Counted from the stretch's first letter, positions 9,938 to 19,843 are shown. The stretch: DNA of 64,000 bases from an uncultured Alcanivorax sp. (GCF_947258575.1 NZ_CAMYIV010000012.1:522273-586272), one strand, 5' to 3'. Notes: generated by a model from the sequence alone, not told the origin. A program made the numbers and translations.

Positions 9938-11509
9938 ATGCAAGATATCCATGCCCAGCGCATCCTGATTCTGGACTTCGGTTCCCAATACACCCAGCTG
10001 ATCGCCCGCCGGGTGCGGGAAATCGGCGTGTACTGTGAAATCCGTGCCTTCGACATGACCGCCGAGGAAATCCGCGAGTTTGCGCCCAAGGGCATCATTC
10101 TTTCCGGTGGCCCGGAGTCGGTCACCGCCGCCGAAACGCCCCGTGCCCCCGAGGCAGTATTCGAGGCCGGCATCCCGGTGCTGGGTATCTGCTACGGCAT
10201 GCAGACCATGGCCGAGCAGTTGGGCGGCAAGGTGATTGCCGGCGAGAAGCACGAATTCGGCTATGCCCGGGTCGCCAAGGCGGAAAAGAACGGCCTGCTG
10301 GACGGCATCGTCGACCATGAAGAGCAGGGCAAGGAATACCTGGATGTGTGGATGAGCCACGGTGATCGTGTCGGCGAGATGCCGGCGGGTTTCGTGGCGA
10401 CCGCCACCACCGGCAGCTGCCCCATCGCCGGCATGGCCAACGACGAAAAACGCTTCTACGGCATCCAGTTCCACCCGGAAGTGACCCACACCCTCCAGGG
10501 CGGCCGCCTGCTGGAGCGTTTCGTGCGCGAGCTGTGTGACTGCGAAGCCCTGTGGACGCCAAGCAATATCATCAGCGATGCCATCGACACCATCCGCGAG
10601 CAGGTCGGCACCGACGAGGTGATCCTGGGCCTGTCCGGCGGGGTGGATTCCTCCGTGGTGGCGGCGCTGCTGCACAAGGCCATCGGCGACCAGCTCACCT
10701 GTGTGTTCGTGGACAACGGTCTGCTGCGTCACCAGGAAGGTGACCAGGTCATGGAAATGTTCGCCGACAACATGGGCGTGAAAGTGATCCGGGTGGACGC
10801 GGAAGACAACTTCCTCGGCAAACTGGCTGGCGAGGCGGATCCGGAGCTGAAGCGCAAGATCATCGGCAACACCTTCATCGATATCTTCGATGACCAGGCC
10901 AGCAAGCTGAAAAACGCCAACTGGCTGGCCCAGGGCACCATCTACCCGGACGTGATCGAGTCTGCCGCCAGCAAGACCGGCAAGGCGCACGTGATCAAGA
11001 GCCACCACAATGTGGGCGGCCTGCCGGAAGACATGAAGCTCAAGCTGGTAGAGCCCCTGCGTGAGCTGTTCAAGGATGAAGTGCGCAAGATCGGCCTGGA
11101 ACTGGGCCTGCCCTACGACATGGTCTACCGTCACCCCTTCCCGGGGCCGGGGCTGGGTGTGCGTATTCTTGGTGAAGTGAAGAAAGAATATGCCGACACC
11201 CTGCGTCTGGCAGACCATATCTTCATCGAAGAGCTGCGCGCCGCCGGCCTGTACCACAAGACCAGCCAGGCGTTTGCCGTGTTCCTGCCGGTCAAGTCGG
11301 TGGGCGTGGTAGGCGATGCCCGTCGCTACGAATACGTGGTGGCCCTGCGTGCCGTGGAAACCATCGACTTCATGACCGCCCGCTGGGCGCACCTGCCCTA
11401 CGAGTTCCTGGAGCTGGTCTCCAGCCGGATCATCAACGAGATCCCGGGCATCAGCCGGGTGACCTACGATATTTCGTCCAAGCCACCGGCGACGATTGAG
11501 TGGGAATAA
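9938..11509 (+). CDS. guaA: GMP synthase (glutamine-hydrolysing)
   Basis: Converts XMP to GMP using ATP and glutamine. The N-terminal class I amidotransferase has the triad C85 (GICYGMQ), H179 and E181 (FHPEVTH). The ATP pyrophosphatase P-loop SGGVDSS is at residues 233-239. The C-terminal dimerisation domain ends in the family signature [13 protein letters not shown]. Length (523 residues) matches the E. coli enzyme (525). The start ATG at 9938 follows a GCGGAAAGCGAG ribosome-binding region. It is the second gene of guaBA and is closed by a bidirectional terminator. Confidence 0.99.
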   Translation: MQDIHAQRILILDFGSQYTQLIARRVREIGVYCEIRAFDMTAEEIREFAPKGIILSGGPESVTAAETPRAPEAVFEAGIPVLGICYGMQTMAEQLGGKVIAGEKHEFGYARVAKAEKNGLLDGIVDHEEQGKEYLDVWMSHGDRVGEMPAGFVATATTGSCPIAGMANDEKRFYGIQFHPEVTHTLQGGRLLERFVRELCDCEALWTPSNIISDAIDTIREQVGTDEVILGLSGGVDSSVVAALLHKAIGDQLTCVFVDNGLLRHQEGDQVMEMFADNMGVKVIRVDAEDNFLGKLAGEADPELKRKIIGNTFIDIFDDQASKLKNANWLAQGTIYPDVIESAASKTGKAHVIKSHHNVGGLPEDMKLKLVEPLRELFKDEVRKIGLELGLPYDMVYRHPFPGPGLGVRILGEVKKEYADTLRLADHIFIEELRAAGLYHKTSQAFAVFLPVKSVGVVGDARRYEYVVALRAVETIDFMTARWAHLPYEFLELVSSRIINEIPGISRVTYDISSKPPATIEWE

Positions 11510-11521
11510 ACCACGCAGAAT

Positions 11522-11551
11522 AAAAAAGGCGGCCATATGGCCGCCTTTTTT
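11522..11551. terminator. Bidirectional terminator between guaA and the LuxR-type gene
   Basis: The perfectly symmetric palindrome GGCGGCCATATGGCCGCC (11528-11545) has six As on its left and six Ts on its right, so it can serve both the rightward guaA transcript and the leftward regulator gene, whose stop is at 11568. Confidence 0.9.
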
Positions 11552-11567
11552 ATGGGTACCGAAAAGC

Positions 11568-12770
11568 TTAAGAGCAAATCCGCATCAGGTGCGTGATCAG
11601 GTCTACCTGTCGGCGGAAGTTGTTCTTCTGCAGCAATGATTTGATGTTGGTGCGAATGGTGCTGATGGCCAATTCCAGTTGCTCGGCAGCTTCGGCGGTG
11701 CTCGCTCCCTTGAGCAGGCACAGGCAGACGCGGGCCTCGGCTTCGGTGGCGCTGATGACCTTGCGAATTTCGGCAATGCTGGGGGTGCGGCAGACATTGG
11801 GATCGAAAATTTCCACCAGCACATTGCTGTTGTTGCTTTGTCGGTTGTGTACCGGGGTGATGGAGATCCGCAGGGGCAGGGCGCTGGTTTGCAGGTAAAG
11901 GGTGTCGCTATCGTCCAGGGCGCCGGTCTTGCCGGTAATGAACAGCATCAGCTGGGTGTAGAAATCCTTGCCAAATTGCTGATCCTTGAAGGCGATTTCC
12001 CGGCTGTCCTGATTGATGGTGAATACCTTGTAGCGTCTGCCGATCTCCACAAAGGCCGGGCTGGCACTGACCAGGAGCGAGACCGGCGAAAAGACAGCAA
12101 CAGGCTGCTTTAATACGGCGATACTGCTTTGCAGGTCCTTGAAGCTCTGCTCCGAGCGGTGCAGTCGCTCGTACAAATCGAGGGCAATCTCGGCGTGTTT
12201 CTTCAGTCGCGAGAGCATCGCCATTTCCGGCTTGCTGAACACGCCACTGTCTTTATGGCGGTTGAATACCAGTACCACGTGCTGCTGGTATTTGTTGGTG
12301 AACGCGATGGTAGCACTGTCGATAATGCCGGCAGCGCGTATCCAGGTGCGGGAGAAGGTGGGCATATCTGCCAGAAAGTTGCTCTCCGGGTCCCCATCGG
12401 CGTAACTGAACAGGGCGTTAGGGCCGGTTTCCAGTGCCCGGGCGATGGCCTTGTCCTTGAACACCAGGCCGGTCTTGAGCATCAGCGGGACGATGCCGGG
12501 CGGATAGCCCACCGCCCAGCCATAAAGCCCTTTCAGGTGCGGCTCTTTCTGTATCACCGCCAGACAACAGCTGACCAGGTCAAAGGTGTCGCGGATGTTA
12601 CGCAGAAAGAGGTCGAAGCCGTCCTTGTGCTCAACACAGCTGTAGAGGCTGGTGACCAGGCTATCCAGTATATCCGCCTGGGCGTCGTCCGGTTCCAGCT
12701 GTTCGGCGCCGGGCGGGTCGTTATCCGTCCGCGCCAGATGGCTAAGATGACTTTGATCGGCTGCTGACAT
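11568..12770 (-). CDS. LuxR-family transcriptional regulator
   Basis: 400 residues. The C-terminal 65 residues form a LuxR/GerE helix-turn-helix: TEAEARVCLCLLKGASTAEA is followed by LAISTIRTNIKSLLQKNNF, close to the FixJ/NarL consensus. The N-terminal 330 residues resemble neither a receiver nor an autoinducer-binding domain that I can recognise. A central part (PVAVFSPVSLLVSASPAFVEIGRRYKV) has the look of a PAS-like fold. Target genes are unknown. The gene is isolated: it ends at the guaA terminator and lies back to back with infC across a 450-base gap. Start ATG at 12770 is the first in frame and is preceded by GGGACAGGGGA. Confidence 0.85.
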   Translation of the reverse strand: MSAADQSHLSHLARTDNDPPGAEQLEPDDAQADILDSLVTSLYSCVEHKDGFDLFLRNIRDTFDLVSCCLAVIQKEPHLKGLYGWAVGYPPGIVPLMLKTGLVFKDKAIARALETGPNALFSYADGDPESNFLADMPTFSRTWIRAAGIIDSATIAFTNKYQQHVVLVFNRHKDSGVFSKPEMAMLSRLKKHAEIALDLYERLHRSEQSFKDLQSSIAVLKQPVAVFSPVSLLVSASPAFVEIGRRYKVFTINQDSREIAFKDQQFGKDFYTQLMLFITGKTGALDDSDTLYLQTSALPLRISITPVHNRQSNNSNVLVEIFDPNVCRTPSIAEIRKVISATEAEARVCLCLLKGASTAEAAEQLELAISTIRTNIKSLLQKNNFRRQVDLITHLMRICS

Positions 12771-12975
12771 TCCCCTGTCCCTTCCCCCAGGCAGAGCGCG
12801 TTGCCCCTGAAATTGTTAACAGGTTCAAATATATCGAATAGGGGGAGGGCGATCCAATGACCCCCGAAGCAAGTGGGCCGGGCAAGTGGCCCATTTCCCC
12901 TTTCGCGGGGTGTGGCACGGCAACGCCGCCCAGGCGGAATAGCGCCTCGCAGGGGGATTTGGCAGGATTCACTGC

Positions 12976-13003
12976 TTGAAAAGTGTCCAGATTTGCTTAA
13001 AAT
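12976..13003 (+). promoter_or_regulatory. Candidate distal promoter of the infC operon
   Basis: TTGAAA (12976-12981), a 16-base spacer and TAAAAT (12998-13003) form a good sigma-70 match 219 bases upstream of infC. The remaining gap from 12771 to 12975 shows no gene or clear signal. Confidence 0.6.
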
Positions 13004-13124
13004 ACGCTCCCTTGCCGGCATTCAGGCCCTGCTTGTGCGGTTGCCTGGAGTGAGAGGAGTCTCTCAACCGGCCAGAATTCATTCCGTTTCAGTCAGTTGC
13101 GCACGCCGGCCGCTGGGGTCGGGG

Positions 13125-13153
13125 TTGTTGTGCCCGTTGTGGTGGCATACAAT
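13125..13153 (+). promoter_or_regulatory. Candidate proximal promoter of the infC operon
   Basis: TTGTTG (13125-13130), a 17-base spacer and TACAAT (13148-13153) lie about 70 bases before infC, giving a leader of roughly 60 bases. Together with the distal candidate this implies the operon is started locally and not from a thrS gene, which is absent here. Confidence 0.6.
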
Positions 13154-13221
13154 GCGCGCCTATTTACTGAGGCGGTGAGGCATCCTGCCTCGTTTTCGAT
13201 AACAGATTGGAGGTTCACGAC

Positions 13222-13767
13222 ATTAAGCGTGGAGGCAAAGGCCGCGAGCAGCGCGCCAATATAAATCAGCAAATCCAGGCAACCGATGTTCGGTTGATTG
13301 ATGTAGACGGTGAGCAGGTCGGTATTGTGACCCTGCAGGAAGCGCTGGAGAAAGCCACCGGAAAGCAGATGGATTTGGTGGAAATCTCCCCTGGTGCGGA
13401 ACCGCCGGTTTGTCGAATCATGGATTACGGCAAGCATCTGTTCGAAGCCAAACAGAAGGCCAAGGAAGGGCGCAAGAAACAGCGTCAGACCCAGGTCAAG
13501 GAAATCAAATTCCGTCCCGGCACCGACATTGGTGACTATGAGGTGAAACTGCGTAACCTCATTCGTTTCCTCGAGGCCGGCGACAAAGCGAAAATCACCG
13601 TCCGTTTCCGCGGTCGGGAGATGGCTCACCAGGAACTGGGCCGGGATCTTCTCGCACGTATCGAGAAGGACCTGGAAGAGTACGGTTCCGTTGAGCAACG
13701 TCCGAACATGGAAGGGCGCCAGATGATCATGGTGCTCAGCCCGGGCAAAAAGAAGAAACAGCCGTAA
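13222..13767 (+). CDS. infC: Translation initiation factor IF-3 (ATT start)
   Basis: IF-3 binds the 30S subunit, prevents premature subunit joining and checks start codons. The protein begins [19 protein letters not shown] and contains [26 protein letters not shown] sequence (here [20 protein letters not shown]), [12 protein letters not shown] and [15 protein letters not shown], with the ending [16 protein letters not shown]. The start is chosen at the ATT codon 13222 because it aligns with the E. coli IF-3 N-terminus, is preceded by TTGGAGG (13207-13213) at 8 bases, and no in-frame ATG is available. Use of ATT lets IF-3 repress its own synthesis in E. coli, and the same control is likely here. 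First gene of the infC-rpmI-rplT-pheS-pheT-ihfA cluster. Confidence 0.97.
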   Translation: MKRGGKGREQRANINQQIQATDVRLIDVDGEQVGIVTLQEALEKATGKQMDLVEISPGAEPPVCRIMDYGKHLFEAKQKAKEGRKKQRQTQVKEIKFRPGTDIGDYEVKLRNLIRFLEAGDKAKITVRFRGREMAHQELGRDLLARIEKDLEEYGSVEQRPNMEGRQMIMVLSPGKKKKQP

Positions 13768-13805
13768 CCGGTTGTTGAACTAACTAACCAACTTGAGAAG
13801 GTACC

Positions 13806-14000
13806 ATGCCTAAAATCAAGACAAATCGTGGGGCTGCCAAGCGTTTCAAAAAAACCGCCTCCGGTTTCAAGCGCAAGCAGGCATTCAAAAACCACATCCT
13901 GACCAAGAAGTCTGCCAAGACTATTCGTCAGCTGCGTCCGAAAACCGAGGTACATGATTCTGATGTAGCTCTGGTTAAACGCATGATGCCCTACGCATAA
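13806..14000 (+). CDS. rpmI: 50S ribosomal protein L35
   Basis: A 64-residue basic protein of the large ribosomal subunit, beginning [20 protein letters not shown] and rich in Lys and Arg as expected. The start ATG is preceded by TTGAGAAGG. It lies 38 bases after infC and 27 bases before rplT, the invariant infC-rpmI-rplT order. In E. coli the product of the next gene, L20, represses this pair by binding the mRNA near rpmI. Confidence 0.98.
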   Translation: MPKIKTNRGAAKRFKKTASGFKRKQAFKNHILTKKSAKTIRQLRPKTEVHDSDVALVKRMMPYA

Positions 14001-14027
14001 CTGATACGGTTTTTGGAGATCTGAAAA

Positions 14028-14387
14028 ATGGCACGAGTAAAGCGTGGTGTGCAGGCCCGTCGTCGGCACAAGAAAATTCTCAAGCAGGCTAAAGGCTACT
14101 ACGGTGCCCGCAGCCGTGTATTCCGTGTAGCGGTTCAGGCCGTTACCAAAGCCGGTCAGTACGCCTACCGCGACCGTAAGGTTCGTAAGCGTCAGTTCCG
14201 TCGTCTGTGGATTGTTCGTATCAATGCCGCTGCGCGTCTGAACGGCCTGTCCTACAGCCGTCTGATCGATGGTCTGAAGAAAGCGTCCATCGAAGTAGAC
14301 CGTAAAGTACTGGCGGACATCGCTGTCCGCGATCAGGCAACCTTTAGCGCTTTGGCCGAAAAAGCCAAAGCGAGTCTCACCGCCTGA
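14028..14387 (+). CDS. rplT: 50S ribosomal protein L20
   Basis: 119 residues, beginning [20 protein letters not shown] with the conserved [15 protein letters not shown] segment. L20 is essential for early 50S assembly and in E. coli is the autorepressor of the rpmI-rplT mRNA. A TTTGGAGAT ribosome-binding site precedes the ATG. A strong terminator follows 36 bases after the stop, so the downstream pheST genes may need their own initiation or readthrough. Confidence 0.98.
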   Translation: MARVKRGVQARRRHKKILKQAKGYYGARSRVFRVAVQAVTKAGQYAYRDRKVRKRQFRRLWIVRINAAARLNGLSYSRLIDGLKKASIEVDRKVLADIAVRDQATFSALAEKAKASLTA

Positions 14388-14422
14388 TTCACTGTTCTGT
14401 CTCTGACAGAGCAGCATACTCA

Positions 14423-14456
14423 ACGGGGGAAGAGCTCGCGCTCTTCCCCCGTTTTT
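14423..14456 (+). terminator. Rho-independent terminator after rplT
   Basis: A 12-bp perfect stem (ACGGGGGAAGAG at 14423-14434 with its complement at 14441-14452) is followed by GTTTTTGTTT. This is a canonical intrinsic terminator at the end of infC-rpmI-rplT. Confidence 0.92.
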
Positions 14457-14475
14457 GTTTGAAAAAAGACCAGTG

Positions 14476-14623
14476 GCAAGCTACAAGCTACAAGCTGCAA
14501 CACGATTCCACCATGCAGCCACACGATAACGCTTTCCCCGCGCCGCAATGTGTCGGCGCGGGGAAAGTGGTAGTCGGTTGGCAGGGTTCTGAACCGCGTT
14601 GCAGCTTGTAGCTTGCAGCTTGC
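14476..14623. repeat. Composite palindromic element upstream of pheS
   Basis: Outer 26-base arms (14476-14501 and 14598-14623, one mismatch) are built from CAAGCTA/CAAGCTG octamer-like units. Inside lies a perfect 14-bp hairpin, CTTTCCCCGCGCCG at 14532-14545 with its complement at 14554-14567. No coding potential. It fills the whole rplT-pheS gap, where E. coli has the pheM leader and attenuator. No Phe-rich leader peptide is visible. A related GTTGCAGCTTG tract occurs at 51776-51803. Confidence 0.8.
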
Positions 14624-14650
14624 AGCTTTCTAAAGACTGCGGAGTCTTAA

Positions 14651-15670
<1,020 letters not shown>

Positions 15671-15674
15671 GGCG

Positions 15675-15743
15675 TTTCTGTACCGGTACGCCGCCGTTGG
15701 AGCCTTGTTCACAAGGCGAACTCCCCCGGCGGCCAAACAGAAA
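15675..15743 (+). repeat. Nested hairpin between pheS and pheT
   Basis: Three stacked complementary pairs fold this gap: TTTCTGT (15675-15681) with ACAGAAA (15737-15743), GCCGCCG (15690-15696) with CGGCGGC (15727-15733), and an inner GCCTTGT-TC-ACAAGGC (15702-15717) flanked by GGAG and CTCC. No T-run follows. It could set the pheS to pheT ratio or be a fixed repeat element. Confidence 0.65.
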
Positions 15744-15769
15744 CTCCCATGATTTAAAGGAATTCGACA

Positions 15770-18160
15770 ATGCGTTTTAACGAAGCCTGGTTGCGGGAAT
15801 GGGTCAACCCCGCCATCGATACCGACACCCTGGTGCAGCAACTGACCATGGCCGGCCTGGAAGTGGATGCCGTGGAACCGGCCGCCCCGGCCTTCACCGG
15901 CGTGGTCGTCGGCCAGGTGGAAAGCTGCGAGCCGCATCCGGATGCAGACAAACTGCGCGTCTGCCAGGTCAGCAATGGCGCCGATACCACCCAGGTGGTC
16001 TGCGGTGCGGCCAACGTGCGCCCCGGCCTGAAAATCCCTTTCGCGCAGGTGGGCGCCGTCCTGCCCGGCGACTTCAAGATCAAGCAAGCCAAACTGCGTG
16101 GCGTGGAATCGTCCGGCATGCTGTGCGGCGCCTCCGAGCTGGGCCTGGAAGATCTTATTGATGGCCTGATGGAACTGCCGGACGACGCTCCGGTGGGCAC
16201 CGACTTCCGCAAGTACCTGCAGCTTGATGATGCCGTCATCGAAGTGGACCTGACCCCCAACCGGGCAGACTGTCTGAGCCTGCGCGGTATCGCCCGCGAA
16301 GTGGGGGTGATGAACCAGAGCCCGCTGATCAATGCGGCCATCGACAAGGTGGCCCCGGCCATCGACGACACCCTCACCGTGAACCTGGCAAACAGCCAGG
16401 GCTGCCCCCGTTACCTGGGCCGCGTGATCAAGGGCGTCAACGTCAATGCCGACAGCCCGTTGTGGCTGATCGAGCGCCTACGCCGTGCCGGCCTGCGCAC
16501 CATTGATCCCATTGTCGACGTGACCAACTACGTGCTGCTGGAACTGGGCCAGCCCCTGCATGCCTTCGATCTGGCCAAGCTCAACGGTGGCATCACCGTG
16601 CGCAACGCCAACGCCGAAGAAAAACTGCTCACCCTGGACGACCAGGAACTGACCCTGCGCGACGACACCCTGGTGATCGCCGACGACAGCCAGGCCCTGG
16701 CCCTGGCCGGCGTCATGGGCGGCAAGCCGTCCTCCGTCACCAGCGACACCCAGGACATCTTCCTGGAATGCGCCTTCTTCGCGCCCCTGGCCATCGCCGG
16801 CAAGGCCCGCTCCTACGGCCTGCACACGGATTCCTCCCACCGCTTCGAACGTGGCGTGGACCCGCAGCTGCAGAACGAGGCCATCGAACGCGCCACCGCC
16901 CTGATCCTGGAGATCGCCGGCGGTCAGCCGGGCCCGGTCAGCGAAGCGGTGGACGAAGCACACCTGCCGGGCCAGGCAGAAATCACCCTGCGTGCAGACC
17001 GCATCGAAGGCCTGCTCGGCATGGGCCTGCCCGCCGAACAGGTGGAAGACATCCTCAGCCGCCTGGGCATGGAAGTGTCCACCCAGGAAAGCGGCAAGGA
17101 ATGGATGGTGCTGGCCCCCAGCTGGCGCTTCGACATGGCCATCGAAGCCGACCTGATCGAGGAACTGGCGCGCATCTACGGCTATGAAAAGCTGCCCAGC
17201 CGTGTACCTGCCGGTTCCCCCTCCGGCGAACCCGTCGCCGAGCAGACCGTCAACCAGCGCCGCCTGGGCGACGCCCTGATCGACCGCGGCTACCTGGAAG
17301 CGATCACTTACACCTTCGTGGAGCCGGGCCTGCTCAAGCAGGTGGAACCGCGGGTGGAGCCGCTGCCGCTGCTTAACCCCATCTCCACGGACCTGGGCGT
17401 CATGCGCACCACCTTGCTGGCCGGCCTGTTCAGCACCGCCCGCCACAACCTGAACCGTCAGGCCGACCGCCTGCGCCTGTTCGAAACCGGCCTGCGCTTC
17501 GTGCCCACCGGTTCGTCTGAGGGTGAAGAGAGCCTGGAACAGACTCCCATGATCGCCGGCCTGCTCTACGGCAGCGCCCAGCCGCAAAACTGGGAAGGCA
17601 AGCGCCCGGTGGACTTCTTCGACCTGAAAGGCGACGTGGAAGCGCTACTGACCCTGTCCGACGCCGACGCCTTCAGCTTCGCCCCCGGCGAGCACCCGGC
17701 CCTGCACCCGGGCCAGACTGCTGCGCTCAAGCGTGACGGCGAAGTGGTCGGCTACCTGGGTCGCATCCACCCGCGCCTGGCCGCGGATCTGGATCTGCCC
17801 GCACAGCTGTACGCCTTCGAACTGGCCCTGGCCCCGCTGCTGGACGGCGTACTGCCGCACTTTGCCGGCGTCTCCGACCAGCCACGCATGCGTCGCGACC
17901 TGGCCTTCGTGGTCAAAGACAGCGTGCTCGCTGGCGAGCTGGTCGCGGCGGTCCGTGGCGCCTGTGACGAACGTCTCACAGGGGTGCGGATTTTTGATAT
18001 ATATCAAGGTGATAGCATCGGGGAAAATCGCAAAAGCCTCGCTTTGGGCTTGACCTTCCAGGACCGTTCACGCACTCTTAAGGATCAAGAGGTAAACGAC
18101 CTGGTGGATGCCGTAGTATCCCAGTTAAAACAACAGTTTAACGCCGCCTTAAGGGACTGA
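15770..18160 (+). CDS. pheT: Phenylalanyl-tRNA synthetase beta chain
   Basis: The tRNA-binding and editing subunit of PheRS. Domains in order: an N-terminal tRNA-binding OB fold (residues about 40-150, VVGQVESCEPHPDADKLRVC), B3/B4 editing (about 210-380, LHTDSSHRFERGVDP), B5 (about 400-475), a catalytic-like core (RQADRLRLFETGLRF) and the C-terminal anticodon-binding FDX-ACB domain (QPRMRRDLAFVVKD to the end). 796 residues against 795 in E. coli. The start ATG at 15770 has AAAGGAATTCGACA upstream. ihfA follows after 25 bases. Confidence 0.99.
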   Translation: MRFNEAWLREWVNPAIDTDTLVQQLTMAGLEVDAVEPAAPAFTGVVVGQVESCEPHPDADKLRVCQVSNGADTTQVVCGAANVRPGLKIPFAQVGAVLPGDFKIKQAKLRGVESSGMLCGASELGLEDLIDGLMELPDDAPVGTDFRKYLQLDDAVIEVDLTPNRADCLSLRGIAREVGVMNQSPLINAAIDKVAPAIDDTLTVNLANSQGCPRYLGRVIKGVNVNADSPLWLIERLRRAGLRTIDPIVDVTNYVLLELGQPLHAFDLAKLNGGITVRNANAEEKLLTLDDQELTLRDDTLVIADDSQALALAGVMGGKPSSVTSDTQDIFLECAFFAPLAIAGKARSYGLHTDSSHRFERGVDPQLQNEAIERATALILEIAGGQPGPVSEAVDEAHLPGQAEITLRADRIEGLLGMGLPAEQVEDILSRLGMEVSTQESGKEWMVLAPSWRFDMAIEADLIEELARIYGYEKLPSRVPAGSPSGEPVAEQTVNQRRLGDALIDRGYLEAITYTFVEPGLLKQVEPRVEPLPLLNPISTDLGVMRTTLLAGLFSTARHNLNRQADRLRLFETGLRFVPTGSSEGEESLEQTPMIAGLLYGSAQPQNWEGKRPVDFFDLKGDVEALLTLSDADAFSFAPGEHPALHPGQTAALKRDGEVVGYLGRIHPRLAADLDLPAQLYAFELALAPLLDGVLPHFAGVSDQPRMRRDLAFVVKDSVLAGELVAAVRGACDERLTGVRIFDIYQGDSIGENRKSLALGLTFQDRSRTLKDQEVNDLVDAVVSQLKQQFNAALRD

Positions 18161-18185
18161 TTAAGGAAGGGTTAGGGAGCTATTG

Positions 18186-18488
18186 ATGGGAGCGCTGACC
18201 AAAGCGGACATGGCCGAGCGTTTGTTCGAGGAGCTTGGCCTGAACAAACGTGAAGCGAAAGAAATGGTGGAGATGTTCTTCGAAGAGATCCGCCATTCGC
18301 TGGAAAACAACGTGCCCGTGAAACTCTCCGGCTTCGGCAATTTCGATCTCAGGGACAAGAGTGAACGGCCAGGCCGCAACCCGAAAACCGGTGAGGAAAT
18401 TCCCATCACCGCCCGCCGGGTTGTCACCTTCCGTCCAGGACAAAAATTAAAACAACGGGTTGAGGACTATGCTGGAACCAAGTCATAA
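18186..18488 (+). CDS. ihfA: Integration host factor subunit alpha
   Basis: A DNA-bending nucleoid protein that works as a heterodimer with IhfB. The sequence [20 protein letters not shown], the arm region [20 protein letters not shown] and the core [10 protein letters not shown] are nearly identical to the family. About 100 residues. ATG 18186 is chosen over TTG 18183 because it aligns with known starts and is spaced correctly from GGGAG. The location right after pheT is conserved in gammaproteobacteria. Confidence 0.98.
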   Translation: MGALTKADMAERLFEELGLNKREAKEMVEMFFEEIRHSLENNVPVKLSGFGNFDLRDKSERPGRNPKTGEEIPITARRVVTFRPGQKLKQRVEDYAGTKS

Positions 18489-18828
18489 CGACGAATTACC
18501 GGCGATTCCAGGGAAGCGTTATTTCACCATTGGTGAAGTCAGCGACCTGTGTGACGTAAAACCGCACGTACTGCGCTACTGGGAGCAGGAATTCCCCCAG
18601 CTCAAGCCGGTCAAGCGCCGTGGCAATCGTCGCTATTATCAGCGCCAAGACGTGCTGATGATCCGCCAGATCCGCAGCCTGCTCTACGATCAGGGCTTCA
18701 CCATCGGCGGTGCCCGTCAGCAGCTCACCGGCGCCAACAACGTGGAACAGGCCACCCAGTACCACCAGATCATCAAGCAGATGATCGTGGAAATGGAAGA
18801 GGTCCTCGACGTCCTGAAAGCCTCCTGA
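18469..18828 (+). CDS. MerR-family regulator of the ihfA operon
   Basis: 119 residues with an N-terminal MerR winged helix ([20 protein letters not shown], then [20 protein letters not shown]) and a short C-terminal coiled coil. It has no metal-binding cysteine cluster, so it is a small 'cryptic' MerR-like protein as found after ihfA in Pseudomonas and relatives. The start is placed at ATG 18469 because its [11 protein letters not shown] beginning is conserved in that family. This overlaps the end of ihfA by 20 bases and implies translational coupling. Target unknown. The operon ends in the terminator at 18865-18899. Confidence 0.9.
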   Translation: MLEPSHNDELPAIPGKRYFTIGEVSDLCDVKPHVLRYWEQEFPQLKPVKRRGNRRYYQRQDVLMIRQIRSLLYDQGFTIGGARQQLTGANNVEQATQYHQIIKQMIVEMEEVLDVLKAS

Positions 18829-18864
18829 TTCAGCACCAACCGCTCCCCGCCATCTCCGATGGCG

Positions 18865-18899
18865 AAAAAGCCCCGGCAGCCTAGCTCCCGGGGCTTTTT
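18865..18899 (+). terminator. Terminator closing the pheST-ihfA operon
   Basis: AAAAAGCCCCGG (18865-18876) pairs with CCGGGGCTTTTT (18888-18899) around an 11-base loop, followed by C and AT-rich sequence. The A-tract on the left would also permit use on the other strand. Confidence 0.9.
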
Positions 18900-18934
18900 C
18901 ATGCCCTCCGTAACCAACTGATAACCCCGGCCAC

Positions 18935-18962
18935 TGTGGGAAATCATGCTTGCATGATGAAC
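18935..18962. repeat. REP-like palindrome
   Basis: TGTGGGAAATCATGCTTGCA continues to TGATGAAC. A CATGC-TTGCATG core is bounded by TGTGGGAA and GATGAAC. Similar units occur at 33861-33890 and 33916-33946, and a TGTAGGAGC variant occurs at 45898-45925, 25977-26000 and in the terminal palindrome. Confidence 0.7.
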
Positions 18963-18990
18963 AGCCCTCTACAAAGCACCCATCCTCTGT

Positions 18991-19070
18991 AGGAACGTAG
19001 AGAAGCGGAGTAACGCCCGCAGGGCGGCCCGGAGGGTGAGCGCAGCGAGTACGCCTCTCGAGGCGCGAAC
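18991..19070. repeat. Direct repeat copy 1, left of tRNA-Pro
   Basis: About 80 bases starting AGGAACGTAGAGAAGCGGAG, with internal GGGTGAGCGCAGCGA and CCTCTCGAGG blocks. A second, diverged copy in the same orientation is at 19366-19451. The surrounding 18900-19201 region holds no gene; the tRNA promoter is not obvious. Confidence 0.75.
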
Positions 19071-19200
19071 CTGCTCGCGACAAACCCGACAATTCCCCCA
19101 TCGCTCAAACCCTGACCAAACAGCACTTTATCGGTTCCATCCCCCCACCAAATCCGCTATGATTGCCGCCGCTTTGGTAGCTATGCCTGCCAAGCACATC

Positions 19201-19278
<78 letters not shown>

Positions 19279-19288
19279 ATCGAGATAC

Positions 19289-19322
19289 AAAAAAGCCCGG
19301 CTGGAAACAGCCGGGCTTTTTT
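19289..19322 (+). terminator. Terminator of tRNA-Pro
   Basis: Six As, GCCCGGCTG, loop GAAA, CAGCCGGGC and six Ts: a perfect intrinsic terminator 10 bases after the tRNA. Confidence 0.93.
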
Positions 19323-19365
19323 GTGCCTGAAATCTGGCGGTTCCACGAAAAGCTAATCCTGCGCC

Positions 19366-19451
19366 AGGAACGGAGCGTAGCGAAGTAACGCACGTCGTTC
19401 CGTGCGGCCCAAAGGGTGAGCGCAGCGAATAACACCTCTCGAGGTGCGAAA
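19366..19451. repeat. Direct repeat copy 2, right of tRNA-Pro
   Basis: Starts AGGAACGGAGCGTAGCGAAG and shares the GGGTGAGCGCAGCGA and CCTCTCGAGG blocks with copy 1 (18991-19070). The two copies bracket the tRNA and its terminator. From 19452 to 19550 nothing further is recognisable. Confidence 0.75.
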
Positions 19452-19550
19452 CGCCCACGTTCAAGAAAACCTCACTATTTCATTCGCAAAATCTCAATAC
19501 TGGCCGCAAAGGCCCCGGTTTTCGTTAGAAAATGCGCAAGCGAAAGTCCC

Positions 19551-19646
19551 AGTTGTCACAAAATTTGTGACAACTCAGCGCCTTGCGGATGTCGATTCAA
19601 TCGACATACCGGTTGACCATGTCGAAATTTTGCCATTCTTTCGACA
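19551..19646. promoter_or_regulatory. Three consecutive inverted repeats upstream of the hsd island
   Basis: (a) 19551-19575: AGTTGTCACAAA, one central base, then its exact complement (12-bp arms). (b) 19590-19606: TGTCGATT-C-AATCGACA (8-bp arms). (c) 19620-19646: TGTCGAAA and TTTCGACA with an 11-base spacer. They look like regulator operators; (b) and (c) share TGTCGA. No gene is credible here, and 19647-19843 shows nothing further. Confidence 0.55.
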
Positions 19647-19843
19647 TTGATTGCTCCTGAGATCGCCGACTTATGGGTGAAGTGTCTCTCATGCCGGTTT
19701 CCAGCCCCGCCGTAGGAATTCGGCGATGTGACGCACGTAAGGGGTATAGAAGAGAATAGCGGCTCTCAAAACGCGGGACCTGGCCTAGACCAGTAGTGTG
19801 ATTCGAAAGCGCCCAGCCAGATGCGAAAAGTAGCCAGAGAAAG

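Noticed and set aside
9872..11536. 554-codon minus-strand frame across guaA
   Set aside because: Typical antisense shadow in GC-rich DNA; guaA on the plus strand has all catalytic motifs.
12873..13178. Possible small gene upstream of infC
   Set aside because: Arg/Gly/Pro-rich translation, no ribosome-binding site, and it covers both infC promoter candidates.
19416..19650. Two short frames between tRNA-Pro and hsdR
   Set aside because: They run through the repeat copy and the palindromes and lack start signals; palindromes as regulatory sites explain the region better.
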